In this document: in pieces, positions 16,534-25,089 of the stretch
Layout of the letters: every line of letters starts with the position of its first letter
Numbering within the stretch: position 1 is the first letter of the stretch
Assembly (NCBI GenBank): GCA_965204905.1
Contig: OZ242042.1
Coordinates: 682,001-746,000 of the forward strand
DNA: 64,000 nucleotides
Direction of reading: 5' to 3'
Source: Bin87 sp965204905
GTDB taxonomy: Bacteria; Chloroflexota; Dehalococcoidia; Lucifugimonadales; UBA3495
Position numbers and translations under genes: made by a program
Notes under the pieces: generated by a model
Told to the model about the DNA's origin: nothing
Databases searched by the model: none
Seen by the model: the letters and a program-made list of their open reading frames with translations, nothing else

Positions 16534-16611
16534 TATAGTCGCCCTGATATTATATTTGCTACCGGATGATTGTAGCAACGTCACGCTGCCCGTTATCATC
16601 AATGGTGATGA
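16534..16611. promoter_or_regulatory. Divergent regulatory region with two inverted repeats
   Basis: Between the HEPN-like gene and the TPR gene. It holds TTGCTAC-N9-GTAGCAA (16556-16578) and TCATCA-N4-TGATGA (16596-16611). A TATAAT box reads on the minus strand (16554-16549), and an extended -10 TGG-TATAGT reads on the plus strand (16531-16539). Operator function is inferred. Confidence 0.4.
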
Positions 16612-16671
16612 CACTTATCACTGCTTGTGGTAACCTTGGCCCTACTACACCAGTCTCAGGAGAGCAACACA

Positions 16672-18111
16672 ATGTGCGCCATGGTAAAGACTCGCAACGG
16701 CCTGACCGTTACCACCGCGTCGCCGGCTGCGGCCGACCTGTATCAGGAAGGCTTGGACCTCGTACTGTCGCAGAACTACGGGCCGGAAGAGAAGATTCGG
16801 GCCGCTATCGACGCGGATGACGGGTTCGCCATGGCTAACGTGGTGCTGGCCTACGTCCTTCACTTGCAGACCAACGTACCGGCGGCGCGCGAGGCCGCGG
16901 AGCGTGGAGTCGAACTTTCCGCAGGACTCTCGCAAGAAGAACGACAACTGGCGCAGATCGTGCATTGCTTCACTCACGGCAAGGGAACCGAGGCCATCAA
17001 GCTTGTCCACGAGCATCTCACCGAGTTCCCAACCGATACGTTGGCGATGCGTGTGGCCCAACGGCTCTATATGCTGGGCTGTTTCGGCGCCGGCGTGCCG
17101 GACTTTCCCAATCACCTGATGGCCTTGATGCGCAAGGTCGCCCCCGCCAACGGGGAGGACTGGGCGTTTCTCGGCCAGTATGCTTTCGCCCATCACGAGA
17201 CCAATCAGCCCGAAAAGGCGATGGATCTGGCGCTGCGCTCGCTGGACGGCAACCCGCAGAACGCGGTCGCGTCTCACTCCGTCACCCATTCCTACTTCGA
17301 GCAGGGCGACGCCGCCAACGGCGGGGCCTGGCTGGCCGACTGGCTGGACGGGTTCGACCGCCGCGCGTCTTACAACACGCACCTTTCCTGGCACCTGGCC
17401 CTCTTTGAACTGGCGCAGGGCAAATACAACCAGGCGCTGGACCTGTACGAGACCCACATCAGGCCCGGGGTGCAGGCGCGAAACCTGGCGAACTTGCAGG
17501 ACGCGGCGTCGCTGATGTGGCGGTTGCAGATCTATTCGGGTGAACAGCCGGGCAAGCCGTGGGACGAGGTTAGGGACATGGCGCTGCCCGCCGCCGATGG
17601 TCCGGGAGCGGCCTTCCGAGACTGCCACGCCGCCCTTGCATTCGCCGGCGCCGGCGACGCCGAGGCCACGCAACGGCTGGTGGACCGCCTCACGGCGCAG
17701 GGCGAAAAGGGCGACGACCTTTCCCGCGAAATGACGCTGCCCATCGCCCTGGGCGCGGCGGCATTCGTCGCCGGGGACTACGACGAGGCAGCCGACCTGA
17801 TGGGGCCGACGTACCCCATGCTGGCGCGCATCGGCGGCAGCCACGCCCAGCGGGAGGTTTTCGAGGACACCCTGCTGGAAACCTGCATCCGCGCCGGCCG
17901 CTACGACGACGCCAAGGATATGCTGGACGAGCGCCTGTCCCGCCGTTCCTCAGTGAGGGACACCTATTGGTACGGACGCCTGGAGGCCGAAGCGGTGCAG
18001 GGCAACGCCGAAGCATCCCGCGAACTCCTGGTGCGGGCGCGGGCGGCCTGGGCGCCCACCGCCGACGAAAGTGCCGCTGAGTTGCAGCGCCTGGCTACCG
18101 CCGTCGATTAG
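16672..18111 (+). CDS. Tetratricopeptide-repeat protein (TTC38-like)
   Basis: 479-residue soluble, helical protein. Segments such as AAADLYQEGLDLVLSQNY, MANVVLAYVLHLQTNVPAAREAAERGVEL and GQYAFAHHETNQPEKAMDLALRSL show TPR spacing. The motif VTHSYFEQGDAANGGAWLADWL followed by LSWHLALFELAQGKYNQALDLY matches the TTC38-like family (hypothetical in bacteria). ATG 16672 follows AGGAG with a 9-nt spacer; the earlier in-frame GTG at 16627 lacks a binding site. It stands alone, ending 23 nt before a perfect palindrome shared with the next convergent gene. Confidence 0.8.
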   Translation: MCAMVKTRNGLTVTTASPAAADLYQEGLDLVLSQNYGPEEKIRAAIDADDGFAMANVVLAYVLHLQTNVPAAREAAERGVELSAGLSQEERQLAQIVHCFTHGKGTEAIKLVHEHLTEFPTDTLAMRVAQRLYMLGCFGAGVPDFPNHLMALMRKVAPANGEDWAFLGQYAFAHHETNQPEKAMDLALRSLDGNPQNAVASHSVTHSYFEQGDAANGGAWLADWLDGFDRRASYNTHLSWHLALFELAQGKYNQALDLYETHIRPGVQARNLANLQDAASLMWRLQIYSGEQPGKPWDEVRDMALPAADGPGAAFRDCHAALAFAGAGDAEATQRLVDRLTAQGEKGDDLSREMTLPIALGAAAFVAGDYDEAADLMGPTYPMLARIGGSHAQREVFEDTLLETCIRAGRYDDAKDMLDERLSRRSSVRDTYWYGRLEAEAVQGNAEASRELLVRARAAWAPTADESAAELQRLATAVD

Positions 18112-18134
18112 GAGCCACGACTGTGCGAAACCAT

Positions 18135-18163
18135 GTAGGGGCGGGTTTCAAACCCGCCCCTAC
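18135..18163. repeat. Perfect 29-bp palindrome at a convergent gene end
   Basis: GTAGGGGCGGGTTT-C-AAACCCGCCCCTAC, 14-bp arms with a single-base loop. The TAG stop codon of the convergent exonuclease gene (18162-18160) lies inside its right arm. Related palindromes occur at 11700-11736 and 49670-49696. It is positioned to act as a bidirectional terminator. Confidence 0.85.
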
Positions 18164-19044
18164 GTATATCGCGGTTCAGGGAGCCTATCGAGCAGGGATT
18201 CCAGTCCGAGCGACTGGCAAAATTCCGCGAAGTCCGGTTGCCGGACGCTCTTCCAACGCAAGCGCTCAGGGTCGGTTTCCGGTAACGGAACGTCCAACCG
18301 CAACCTCGCCAGCCGGCGGTAGAGCAGGGCGTCGTCCATGCGCTCCGCCAGCCCGGTGGCTAACGTGGGCGCGCCCCTGACTTTCAGATCCCAATCGCCG
18401 GCGTCCAGCGGGATGTCGTCGATGCTGCCGTACCGGGTCAGCACGGTTGCGGTGGTACGCGCGCCCCAGCGGGGGATGCCGGGGATGCCGTCGGCGGAAT
18501 CGCCAACCAGCGCCAGGTAGTCAGGGATCGCCGCCGGCGGAACGCCGAACTTCGCAATGACGCCGGCCTCGTCCATCACCTCGCCTTTGCGGCGGTCCAA
18601 CGCCACCACGCGCTGGCCGGACACCATCTGCGCCAGGTCCTTGTCGGGTGAGCACATCAGCACTTGGTCAATCTCATCGCTGCCGGCGAATCGAGCGGCA
18701 GCGGCGGCGATGGCATCGTCGGCTTCAAACTCTTCCATCGGCCACACCGTCAGCCCCAGGGCTGAGGCCATCTGCTCCGCGAGGGGAAATTGCGCCAGCA
18801 AGTCGGGTTCCACGCCGTCGCCGGTCTTGTACCCGTCGAACAAATCGTTGCGAAAGGAGCGAATCACGGAATCAAAGGCTATGCCCACGTGGGTTACATC
18901 GGGCTGGTTGAGCAGCGCGATGAGCGACTGGGCCAGCCCGTGCGTTGCCTTGACATCCCTGCCGTCGGGAGTGGACCGGCCCGGTCGTGGCGAGTAGTGG
19001 GCGCGAAAAAGCTCGTAAGTGCCGTCAACCAGGTGAATCTTCAT
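18160..19044 (-). CDS. 5'-3' exonuclease (FEN/Pol I N-terminal-like)
   Basis: 294-residue standalone flap-endonuclease-type nuclease, similar to the N-terminal domain of DNA polymerase I. It begins MKIHLVDGTYELFRAHY (first metal-binding Asp), has EEFEADDAIAAAAARF near residue 105, MCSPDKDLAQMV near 130 and YLALVGDSADGIPGIPRWG near 182, the acidic clusters that bind two metal ions. It would remove RNA primers or 5' flaps. Its last codons and stop lie within the palindrome at 18135-18163, so the C-terminus may have been modified by insertion of that repeat. Confidence 0.9.
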   Translation of the reverse strand: MKIHLVDGTYELFRAHYSPRPGRSTPDGRDVKATHGLAQSLIALLNQPDVTHVGIAFDSVIRSFRNDLFDGYKTGDGVEPDLLAQFPLAEQMASALGLTVWPMEEFEADDAIAAAAARFAGSDEIDQVLMCSPDKDLAQMVSGQRVVALDRRKGEVMDEAGVIAKFGVPPAAIPDYLALVGDSADGIPGIPRWGARTTATVLTRYGSIDDIPLDAGDWDLKVRGAPTLATGLAERMDDALLYRRLARLRLDVPLPETDPERLRWKSVRQPDFAEFCQSLGLESLLDRLPEPRYT

Positions 19045-19073
19045 ACGGAGCGCCGCTTACCCGCACTCGGTGG

Positions 19074-19769
19074 TTAGTCGCTGGTGTCGTCGTGCAAAGT
19101 GAAGATGCGTTGCCGCACCTCGAACACGAAACCCGGCATCACCGGATCGCCGCTCAGCGTCTCCGGGTCGTCCAGCATTTCCACTTCCGCGTCAGGGCGA
19201 TAGACGTACACCCTGCGGCGGTAGGGGTCAATCAGCCAGCCAAGTTGAGCACCGTTGGCCATGTAGATTTCCATCTTGCGCTGGAGCGGGGGGAGCGTGT
19301 CCGTACCTGAGACGATTTCGGCGACGAAGGCGGGGCAGAGGGTGATGGGTCGGTCCGCGCTGGCCGGCGGCAGTGCGGCAACCTGCTCCGGCGACAACCA
19401 GAGAGCATCGGGGCGGATACGAGAGCCATCGGGCAGGCTCAAATTGGCGTTAGCACCGTATGCTTCGCCGCCGTTTTGATCTTCCCAATTGCCCAGCGCA
19501 AGGAGCAGTCGAAATTCGGACCTGCCACCACCTCGATTTACCATAGGGCTTATTATCAACTCCCCTTCACCAGTCATTTCCAAGTCGAGGCCGCGCTCTT
19601 CGTTGGCTATGTAAAGGTCGACGAACCACTGGTCAATCTCGTCGTCGGTGAGCTTGCCGGCGATTGAATCGAGGATGGGCTTGATGTTGACCGACACGGG
19701 ATGCGTCAGGTCGGGCACATCAGCACCGGTATAAATGGTGACAGACTTGGGGATGGCGGTGGTTGCCAT
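19074..19769 (-). CDS. Uma2 family restriction-endonuclease-like protein (DUF820)
   Basis: 231-residue PD-(D/E)XK-fold protein of the Uma2/DUF820 family, abundant in cyanobacteria and Chloroflexota but of unproven role. Visible motifs: GELIISPMVNRGGG near residue 70, RIRPDALWLS (catalytic Asp) near 117, ITLCPAFVAEIVSGTD (E-x-K-like region) near 141, then YMANGAQLGWLIDPYRRRVYVYRP. The start ATG 19769 is 19 nt before the preceding minus-strand gene's stop at 19788, so it probably shares a transcript with malate synthase upstream, likely coincidentally. Confidence 0.88.
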   Translation of the reverse strand: MATTAIPKSVTIYTGADVPDLTHPVSVNIKPILDSIAGKLTDDEIDQWFVDLYIANEERGLDLEMTGEGELIISPMVNRGGGRSEFRLLLALGNWEDQNGGEAYGANANLSLPDGSRIRPDALWLSPEQVAALPPASADRPITLCPAFVAEIVSGTDTLPPLQRKMEIYMANGAQLGWLIDPYRRRVYVYRPDAEVEMLDDPETLSGDPVMPGFVFEVRQRIFTLHDDTSD

Positions 19770-19787
19770 GGCGGTCGGACCTCTGGG

Positions 19788-21365
19788 TTAGTCCAGGTAG
19801 CGGTAGCCGGGCAGTGTGAGGAATTCAACGAAACCTTCGGACAGCACGATCTCATCGAGCAGTTCCACCGCTTTGTCGAGCGAGCCGGCGTTATCCTGGC
19901 CGCGTTGACTCACCAGAGCAGCGGCCTCCTCAGCCCTCACTTGCCGATACAGTTCGGTGGTGACCGGTCGGCCGTCGTCCAGCGACGCGCCGTGTCGTAT
20001 CCACTGCCAAAGCTGGGACCGGGAGATTTCGGCGGTGGCGGCATCTTCCATGAGGCCGTAGATTGCCACCGCGCCGTTGCCGCGGGTCCAGGCGTCCACG
20101 TACTGCAACGCCACGCTGATGTTGTTGCGCAGCCCAGCCTCGGTGATCTGACCCTCCGGTACTGCCAGCAGGTCGTCGGGCGCGATGCGTACCTCGGGAA
20201 TCACGGACAGTTGATTGTCGGTGGAGAATGCCGACTGGAAAACATCCAGCACCGGCGGGACGAGGCCCGGGTGAGCTACCCAGGCGCCGTCAAAGCCCTG
20301 GTCGGCCTCGCGCTGCTTGTCGGAACGCACCTGGGCAAAAGCTGCTTCGTTCGCCGCCTCGTCGTCGCGTCGGGGGATGAAAGCGGACATGCCGCCCAAT
20401 GCGTGGGCTCCCCGGCGATGACAAGTGTTCACCAGCAGGTGAGCGGCCGAGGTGAGGAAATGTGTCGCCATGGTGACCTGGGCGCGGTCGGGGAAAACCA
20501 TATCCGGGCGGTTGTTGAACACTTTGATGACGCTGAAAATGTAATCCCAGCGTCCCAAGTTCAGACCCGCCGGCCTTTCCCGGAATTCGTAGAGGATTTC
20601 TTCCATCTCGAACGCGGCCAGGATGTGTTCAATGAGCACGGTCGGGCTGATGCTGCCGTGGGGGATGTCGAGCCTTTCCTCGGCGTAGTTGAACACGTCG
20701 TTCCATAGTCTCGCTTCCAGGTACGACTGGAGCTTGGGCAGATAGTAGTACGGCCCGGTGCCGTGGCTCTGCTGCGCGACTCGATTGTGATAGATGGTCA
20801 GGCCGAAATCGAAGAAGCTGCCGGCGACAGGTTCCCCGTCCACCAGCACGTGGCGCTCCATCAGGTGCAGACCACGAGGACGCACGCAGAGGGTGGCGGT
20901 TTCATCATTCAACCGGTACTGACGGCCGTCGGCGGCCTCGTCGCTGATGGTACGGCGGTAGGCGTCCCGCACGTTGAGCTGGCCGTCCAGCGTAGGCAAC
21001 CAGGCCGGGGAGTGGGCATCCTCAAAGTCGGTCATATAGACCTGGGCGCCGCAGTTGAGCGCGTTGATCACCATGCGCCGGCTGGACGAAGGCCCGGTGA
21101 TTTCCACGCGGCGGTTAGTCAGGTCGGCCGGCGCGGGCTGCACGCGCCAGTCTCCCTCGCGCACGCTCCGCGTTTCGATGAGAAAGTCCGGCGAAGCCCC
21201 CGAGTCGATCTCCGCTTGCCGACGCGCCCGAGCGGCCATCAAACGCCGCCGAGTCGTTTCAAAATTACGGTGCAGCTCGGCCACGAACGCGAGGGCGTCG
21301 TCGGATACGACCTCGGCGTAGTTCGACGGCACGGGGCCAAGTATCTGAACGTTATTGTCTGCCAT
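19788..21365 (-). CDS. aceB: Malate synthase A
   Basis: 525-residue enzyme that condenses glyoxylate with acetyl-CoA to malate, the second step of the glyoxylate shunt. Recognisable are VEITGPSSSRRMVINALNCGAQVYMTDFEDAHSPAW (residues about 90-125), CVRPRGLHLMERHV, PYYYLPKLQSYLEARLWNDVF and LGRWDYIFSVIK, the A-isoform signature. The length is normal. Isocitrate lyase is not in the window. Two genes upstream lies a PEPCK-like gene; together they suggest growth on C2 compounds or fatty acids with gluconeogenesis. Confidence 0.95.
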   Translation of the reverse strand: MADNNVQILGPVPSNYAEVVSDDALAFVAELHRNFETTRRRLMAARARRQAEIDSGASPDFLIETRSVREGDWRVQPAPADLTNRRVEITGPSSSRRMVINALNCGAQVYMTDFEDAHSPAWLPTLDGQLNVRDAYRRTISDEAADGRQYRLNDETATLCVRPRGLHLMERHVLVDGEPVAGSFFDFGLTIYHNRVAQQSHGTGPYYYLPKLQSYLEARLWNDVFNYAEERLDIPHGSISPTVLIEHILAAFEMEEILYEFRERPAGLNLGRWDYIFSVIKVFNNRPDMVFPDRAQVTMATHFLTSAAHLLVNTCHRRGAHALGGMSAFIPRRDDEAANEAAFAQVRSDKQREADQGFDGAWVAHPGLVPPVLDVFQSAFSTDNQLSVIPEVRIAPDDLLAVPEGQITEAGLRNNISVALQYVDAWTRGNGAVAIYGLMEDAATAEISRSQLWQWIRHGASLDDGRPVTTELYRQVRAEEAAALVSQRGQDNAGSLDKAVELLDEIVLSEGFVEFLTLPGYRYLD

Positions 21366-21397
21366 GCTCTCTCGTCCCTGTTGAATGGTATTGGAGG

Positions 21398-21877
21398 TTA
21401 TACGTCGCCGTCAGTTGGATTCACCGGTTCAGGGTCCGTTGCGGCTACCACTGGATAGCGACCATCGCCGTGATGGTGAAAGGCTACCCTGATGAGCAGT
21501 TCGCGGTGGTTGCGCTGGACCGTGGACTCTTCCGCTTTAGTACCCAGCTTCTCGGCCAAGATGTCCACTTTAACTTCAAGGGCTGTCAGCCTCTGGTCTA
21601 ACCGCCCCACGTCATCCCTCAAGCCGTTTATTGCCCCCAGCACCATGGACAAATCGGCTTTCCATTCTTGTCGGTTGGCTTCCAACTCAGCCTTCCACTC
21701 TCTGCGGTTGGTTTCCATCTCGGTCTTCCACTCCTGGCGGTTGGTTTCCGACTCGGCCCTCCATTCCTGGCGGTTGGCCCTGGCATCGGCCCGAAGATAC
21801 AGCACGGCGCCGACAATCGTTACCACGAACAAGACGATAGTAACGACGAACCCAACTAGTGCAATCACCGGTTCCAT
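21398..21877 (-). CDS. Membrane-anchored coiled-coil protein with 11-residue repeats
   Basis: 159 residues. One N-terminal transmembrane helix (about residues 5-28) is followed by four consecutive 11-residue units of the form NRQEWRAESET (NRQEW, NRQEW, NRREW, NRQEW), then a leucine-heptad coiled coil (LRDDVGRLDQRLTALEVKVDILAEKL) and a short tail. The 11-residue periodicity fits a right-handed or straight coiled coil. The corresponding DNA is a 33-bp tandem repeat at 21660-21791. This architecture is common in uncharacterised bacterial proteins; function unknown. Confidence 0.7.
   Translation of the reverse strand: MEPVIALVGFVVTIVLFVVTIVGAVLYLRADARANRQEWRAESETNRQEWKTEMETNRREWKAELEANRQEWKADLSMVLGAINGLRDDVGRLDQRLTALEVKVDILAEKLGTKAEESTVQRNHRELLIRVAFHHHGDGRYPVVAATDPEPVNPTDGDV
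21660..21791 (-). repeat. Four 33-bp tandem repeats inside the coiled-coil gene
   Basis: Units start at 21660, 21693, 21726 and 21759, each encoding an 11-residue NRxEW module. Because the unit is a multiple of three, copy-number changes would keep the reading frame. Confidence 0.85.
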
Positions 21878-21895
21878 CTATCCTGCCAAACCGAT

Positions 21896-24199
21896 CTAAC
21901 TCGCTCGGAGTCCCAACGTTGCCAGATGCTGCTGCGCCGCTGGATCAACCGACAGGCCCGCCTGCAACCCGCTATGGTACTTGCGCTGCAACTCGTTGAG
22001 CTGATACGCCACCGGGCGCATACCTTCTTCACGATGCGCCGTTGCTTCAGCCAGGGTTTCGTAGGCCTGGTCCAGCGACCAGTAGAACGACAGCAGCCAG
22101 GCCAACTCTCGCTCGTTGACCGGAGTGGGTACGTCGGTAATGTCCAGTACAGTGTTGACCACCTTGGTATAGCGCAGAATGCCGGCTTTGTCCTGCTGCT
22201 CCCGACCATAGTACCGCCGGTGCATCAACTCCTGGACTCGGCTGGCGTAGTCCTCTTCGCCGTAGATGTTGATGGGCAGCCACTTCTCCCGCAGGTCAAG
22301 CACCTCATTGCCGCCAGCGTCCAACACCGCAACCGCAACTTCGGACCTGAGCACTCCATCATACTCGAACTTGACCGCGTTGCGCAGCAGGGCTTCCTGC
22401 AACAGCATGGTCAACTCGCGCGGGATATTGACGTAGCGGGAACCCGACGCTTCTTCGTTGCTGTCGGCGCCGACGCCGCCGGTGTTGAAGGCGTAGTACT
22501 GCTGAGGCATACCGCCCCATGATAGCTGTTGCAGGACGTGGTACAGCAGGTTGGCGTTTTCGTCTTCCAGACCGATGATGAACGGGTCGGAGAAATACTC
22601 CACGTAGGGACGGCCGATAGCCCCGATGGCGGCGCCCATCTGCACCGCCTCGCCGTACATCAGCACACGGATGTATTGTTCCAGGCTCAGGCGACGGAGT
22701 GGCGGAATCACCGTGTTCTGCCGCATCACTTCCTGCCAGAAGACCCGATTGGTGCTCTCCATGGGCACATGCACGGAATCTGACAGCCGACCGTTGGTGA
22801 TCTTTCCGATCAGTCCCTGCGCGCCCTTCCGCTGTAGCAACCCCCGCCGCGACAGGATCATCCGCATGTTGCGGACCGGGTTTTCCAGGTAGTTCGGTTC
22901 TTGGCTTTCCACCTTGACCGGCACGTTTTCCAGTGTCTCATCCGCCGAGGTCACGCCCGGCGCGCCCCGCAGCACATCGTAGGTGATGGGATCGTCCTCC
23001 CGTGTCAAGCCGAAGGGCACCGCGTAGAAATTGTTCTCCGTGCCGTCGATGGCGTGGGAGATCAGCGCGCTGCTGCCGTCCAGGCGGCTGGGTATCGGCT
23101 TATCCAGCGGCTGCAGCAGCACGATGTCATCGTTCATGGGATAGACCCCTTCCTCGGGGTCGTGGGGCAGGTTCAGGATGCCGGCCAGTTCGCTGTTAGC
23201 CAACTCCACCATGATGGTCAGCGTGCTCTTGCCGTGGAGCGACGGGCCGACGGTAACCAGCGCAGTGTTGGCGATTTCGCCGTCCAGCGTGCGCGCCCGC
23301 GCCATGCTCAACGCCGCCTGCACGGCCAGTCCGTTGTTCTGTTTCACCTGGTGCATGGCGATGGAAAGCGGCCCCATCTTATGCTCGCCCACGTAGTCGA
23401 ACCCGAAGTGCAACGACAGGCCGCGCGTGGGAGCCTTGAATACAAGCTGCGTGATGCCGGCGTCGCGCAGTTCATTCTTCAGCCCTTCGTCCAGGTCCAG
23501 GTCGTCCATCCAGTGCGGCACCGACACTTCCAGGATGTCCGGCGATTCCTGCCATTGATCCTGAGGCAGGTCGAACGTCAGCCGGCGCCACATGTACGGG
23601 GCCTGCATATATCGCGTGCCGAACAGCAGCTGGCGCGCGTGAAAAGACCGACCTGGCGCGTCGCAAATCTGCCGGTCGGTCTGCACGATGTCCTGGCCGC
23701 TGGCGAAGCAGGCTTCCATCTTCTCGCATACCTTATGGAAAACCTGGGTGAAAAGTCGCTGGTTGTCCTCAGAAAAGGCCAAGGCGTCGCGGTTGCGGGT
23801 GAACCCCTCCACGAAATACTGGGTCAGGTCGGGTCGTCGCACCACGCCCAGTTGACTGAAAAAGGCCAGGCCGCCGTTGTCCAGGCGGAACACCGTTTCC
23901 GGCCACACTTTGCTTGACGCGCGGCCGGCGGCGTTGGCTTCCACCGCCTCGGCTTCCAAATCCTGCGCCTGCGCCAGCAACTCCGACTGTTGCTCCGCCG
24001 GCAGATCCTGGAATATCGGCATATTGCCGACGATCCATGCTTCGGACGGGTTGTACAGGGGACTGTCCGCGCGTTGACCCTGACGCGCCACGGCGCACAG
24101 GCGAGTCAGGGCAGCTTCAAATTCGGGAACGATACTCGGACCGGACAGCGGCGACTTGCCATCGGGTCGGTCGGTTGAGTTGGTGGTCGGGCTGGTCAA
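21896..24199 (-). CDS. Phosphoenolpyruvate carboxykinase (ATP)-like protein, enlarged and divergent
   Basis: 767-residue protein, well above the roughly 530 residues of ATP-dependent PEPCK. A P-loop GPSLHGKSTLT lies near residue 318 and MNDDIVLLQP near 353, matching the kinase-1a and kinase-2 motifs of PEPCK (where the second is usually FEGGCYAK followed by acidic residues). ENNFYAVPFGLTREDDP follows. The N-terminal 220 residues are poorly recognisable. The assignment as a PEPCK homologue is an inference from motif order and size of the core; activity is not certain. It lies upstream of the malate synthase gene on the same strand with one small gene between. Confidence 0.65.
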   Translation of the reverse strand: MTSPTTNSTDRPDGKSPLSGPSIVPEFEAALTRLCAVARQGQRADSPLYNPSEAWIVGNMPIFQDLPAEQQSELLAQAQDLEAEAVEANAAGRASSKVWPETVFRLDNGGLAFFSQLGVVRRPDLTQYFVEGFTRNRDALAFSEDNQRLFTQVFHKVCEKMEACFASGQDIVQTDRQICDAPGRSFHARQLLFGTRYMQAPYMWRRLTFDLPQDQWQESPDILEVSVPHWMDDLDLDEGLKNELRDAGITQLVFKAPTRGLSLHFGFDYVGEHKMGPLSIAMHQVKQNNGLAVQAALSMARARTLDGEIANTALVTVGPSLHGKSTLTIMVELANSELAGILNLPHDPEEGVYPMNDDIVLLQPLDKPIPSRLDGSSALISHAIDGTENNFYAVPFGLTREDDPITYDVLRGAPGVTSADETLENVPVKVESQEPNYLENPVRNMRMILSRRGLLQRKGAQGLIGKITNGRLSDSVHVPMESTNRVFWQEVMRQNTVIPPLRRLSLEQYIRVLMYGEAVQMGAAIGAIGRPYVEYFSDPFIIGLEDENANLLYHVLQQLSWGGMPQQYYAFNTGGVGADSNEEASGSRYVNIPRELTMLLQEALLRNAVKFEYDGVLRSEVAVAVLDAGGNEVLDLREKWLPINIYGEEDYASRVQELMHRRYYGREQQDKAGILRYTKVVNTVLDITDVPTPVNERELAWLLSFYWSLDQAYETLAEATAHREEGMRPVAYQLNELQRKYHSGLQAGLSVDPAAQQHLATLGLRAS

Positions 24200-24444
24200 G
24201 GCGTTTCTCCCGATGGGAAGGATGATTCCAGGCGTGGCAAATGCTCACGTCGCCCCCGCAGTGTAAATGTGGCAATCCGATGCTTATGAGCAGGGGGATA
24301 TAAGGCTTATGGGTTGCAACGTGGAATGGGCCGGCGCCTATTAGATAATGCGAGAATGCCACGGGATTATGCTACTCCGAACGGCGCGCAGTGTCAAAAA
24401 CAAAGCGCGCGAAGTCGGGGCTTTCTGGCACTCCGCTCCCCCAA

Positions 24445-24474
24445 TTGGCAGCCCTCCGCTCACACTGTTATGAT
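24445..24474 (+). promoter_or_regulatory. Sigma-70-type promoter for the thioesterase gene
   Basis: TTGGCA at 24445-24450, 18-bp spacer, TATGAT at 24469-24474 preceded by TG one base upstream (extended -10). It lies 43 nt before ATG 24517. The rest of the 317-bp gap from 24200 shows no gene. Confidence 0.6.
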
Positions 24475-24516
24475 GACGGCGTATTAATCCACTATCGCAA
24501 GGAACCCACAACCGAC

Positions 24517-24936
24517 ATGACCCAACAATCGAATGCCGCCCCGCCTGCGCTGGCTCCAGGACTTACCGGGCACCGCGAGGTGCTGGTGTGCGAGCACAAC
24601 ACCGCTCCGCACACCGGCAAGCTCAGCACACCCTCCATGATTCGCGCCATGGAGCAGGCTTCCCAGCGCGCCATTCTTGACTACCTGCCGCCGGAACAGT
24701 CCACCGTGGGCTTTGAGGTCAACATCCGCCACGTAGCCACCGCCGACATCGGTGTCACTGTGGTCGCCAACGCCGAGTTGGAAAAGGTCGATGGCCGCTG
24801 GCTCTACTTCAAGGTGGAAGTCCTGGACGGCGAGCGCACTATCGGCGTGGGCACGCATCGCCGTGCCATCATCACGCTGCCGCCGGACGCCAATAATCGC
24901 GGCGGTGGAGACGACAGCCACCGGCACGAGCTGTAG
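24517..24936 (+). CDS. Hotdog-fold thioesterase (fluoroacetyl-CoA thioesterase-like)
   Basis: 139-residue single hotdog-domain protein. The pattern TPSMIRAMEQASQRAILDYLPPEQSTVGFEVNIRHVATADIGVTVVANAELEKVDGRWLYFKVEVLDG is that of the FlK/thioesterase-like family, where the helix carries the catalytic Glu (AMEQAS) and the following strand HVATADIG sits near the His. It probably hydrolyses a short acyl-CoA; the substrate cannot be named. A good promoter is visible at 24445-24474. It is followed by a GGATTCCCGC-type hairpin repeat. Confidence 0.8.
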   Translation: MTQQSNAAPPALAPGLTGHREVLVCEHNTAPHTGKLSTPSMIRAMEQASQRAILDYLPPEQSTVGFEVNIRHVATADIGVTVVANAELEKVDGRWLYFKVEVLDGERTIGVGTHRRAIITLPPDANNRGGGDDSHRHEL

Positions 24937-24979
24937 TGCAGCGGCCACAGAAGAGTCGCCTTTGTTTTGTACGCCCTGG

Positions 24980-24999
24980 ATTCCCGCTTTCGCGGGAAT
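24980..24999. repeat. ATTCCCGC/GCGGGAAT hairpin repeat
   Basis: Eight-base arms with a TTTC loop, within CTGGATTCCCGC...GCGGGAATGACGGG, a type of short dispersed repeat seen in many bacterial genomes. It lies 44 nt after the thioesterase stop and may help terminate its transcript. Confidence 0.7.
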
Positions 25000-25089
25000 G
25001 ACGGGAGGAGGCAGAATTGCACAGACGGGATGAGGTGGTAAAGGTGTGAAATGTCAACCTGAACCCAGTCGCCAAAAAGGAGATTTGCA

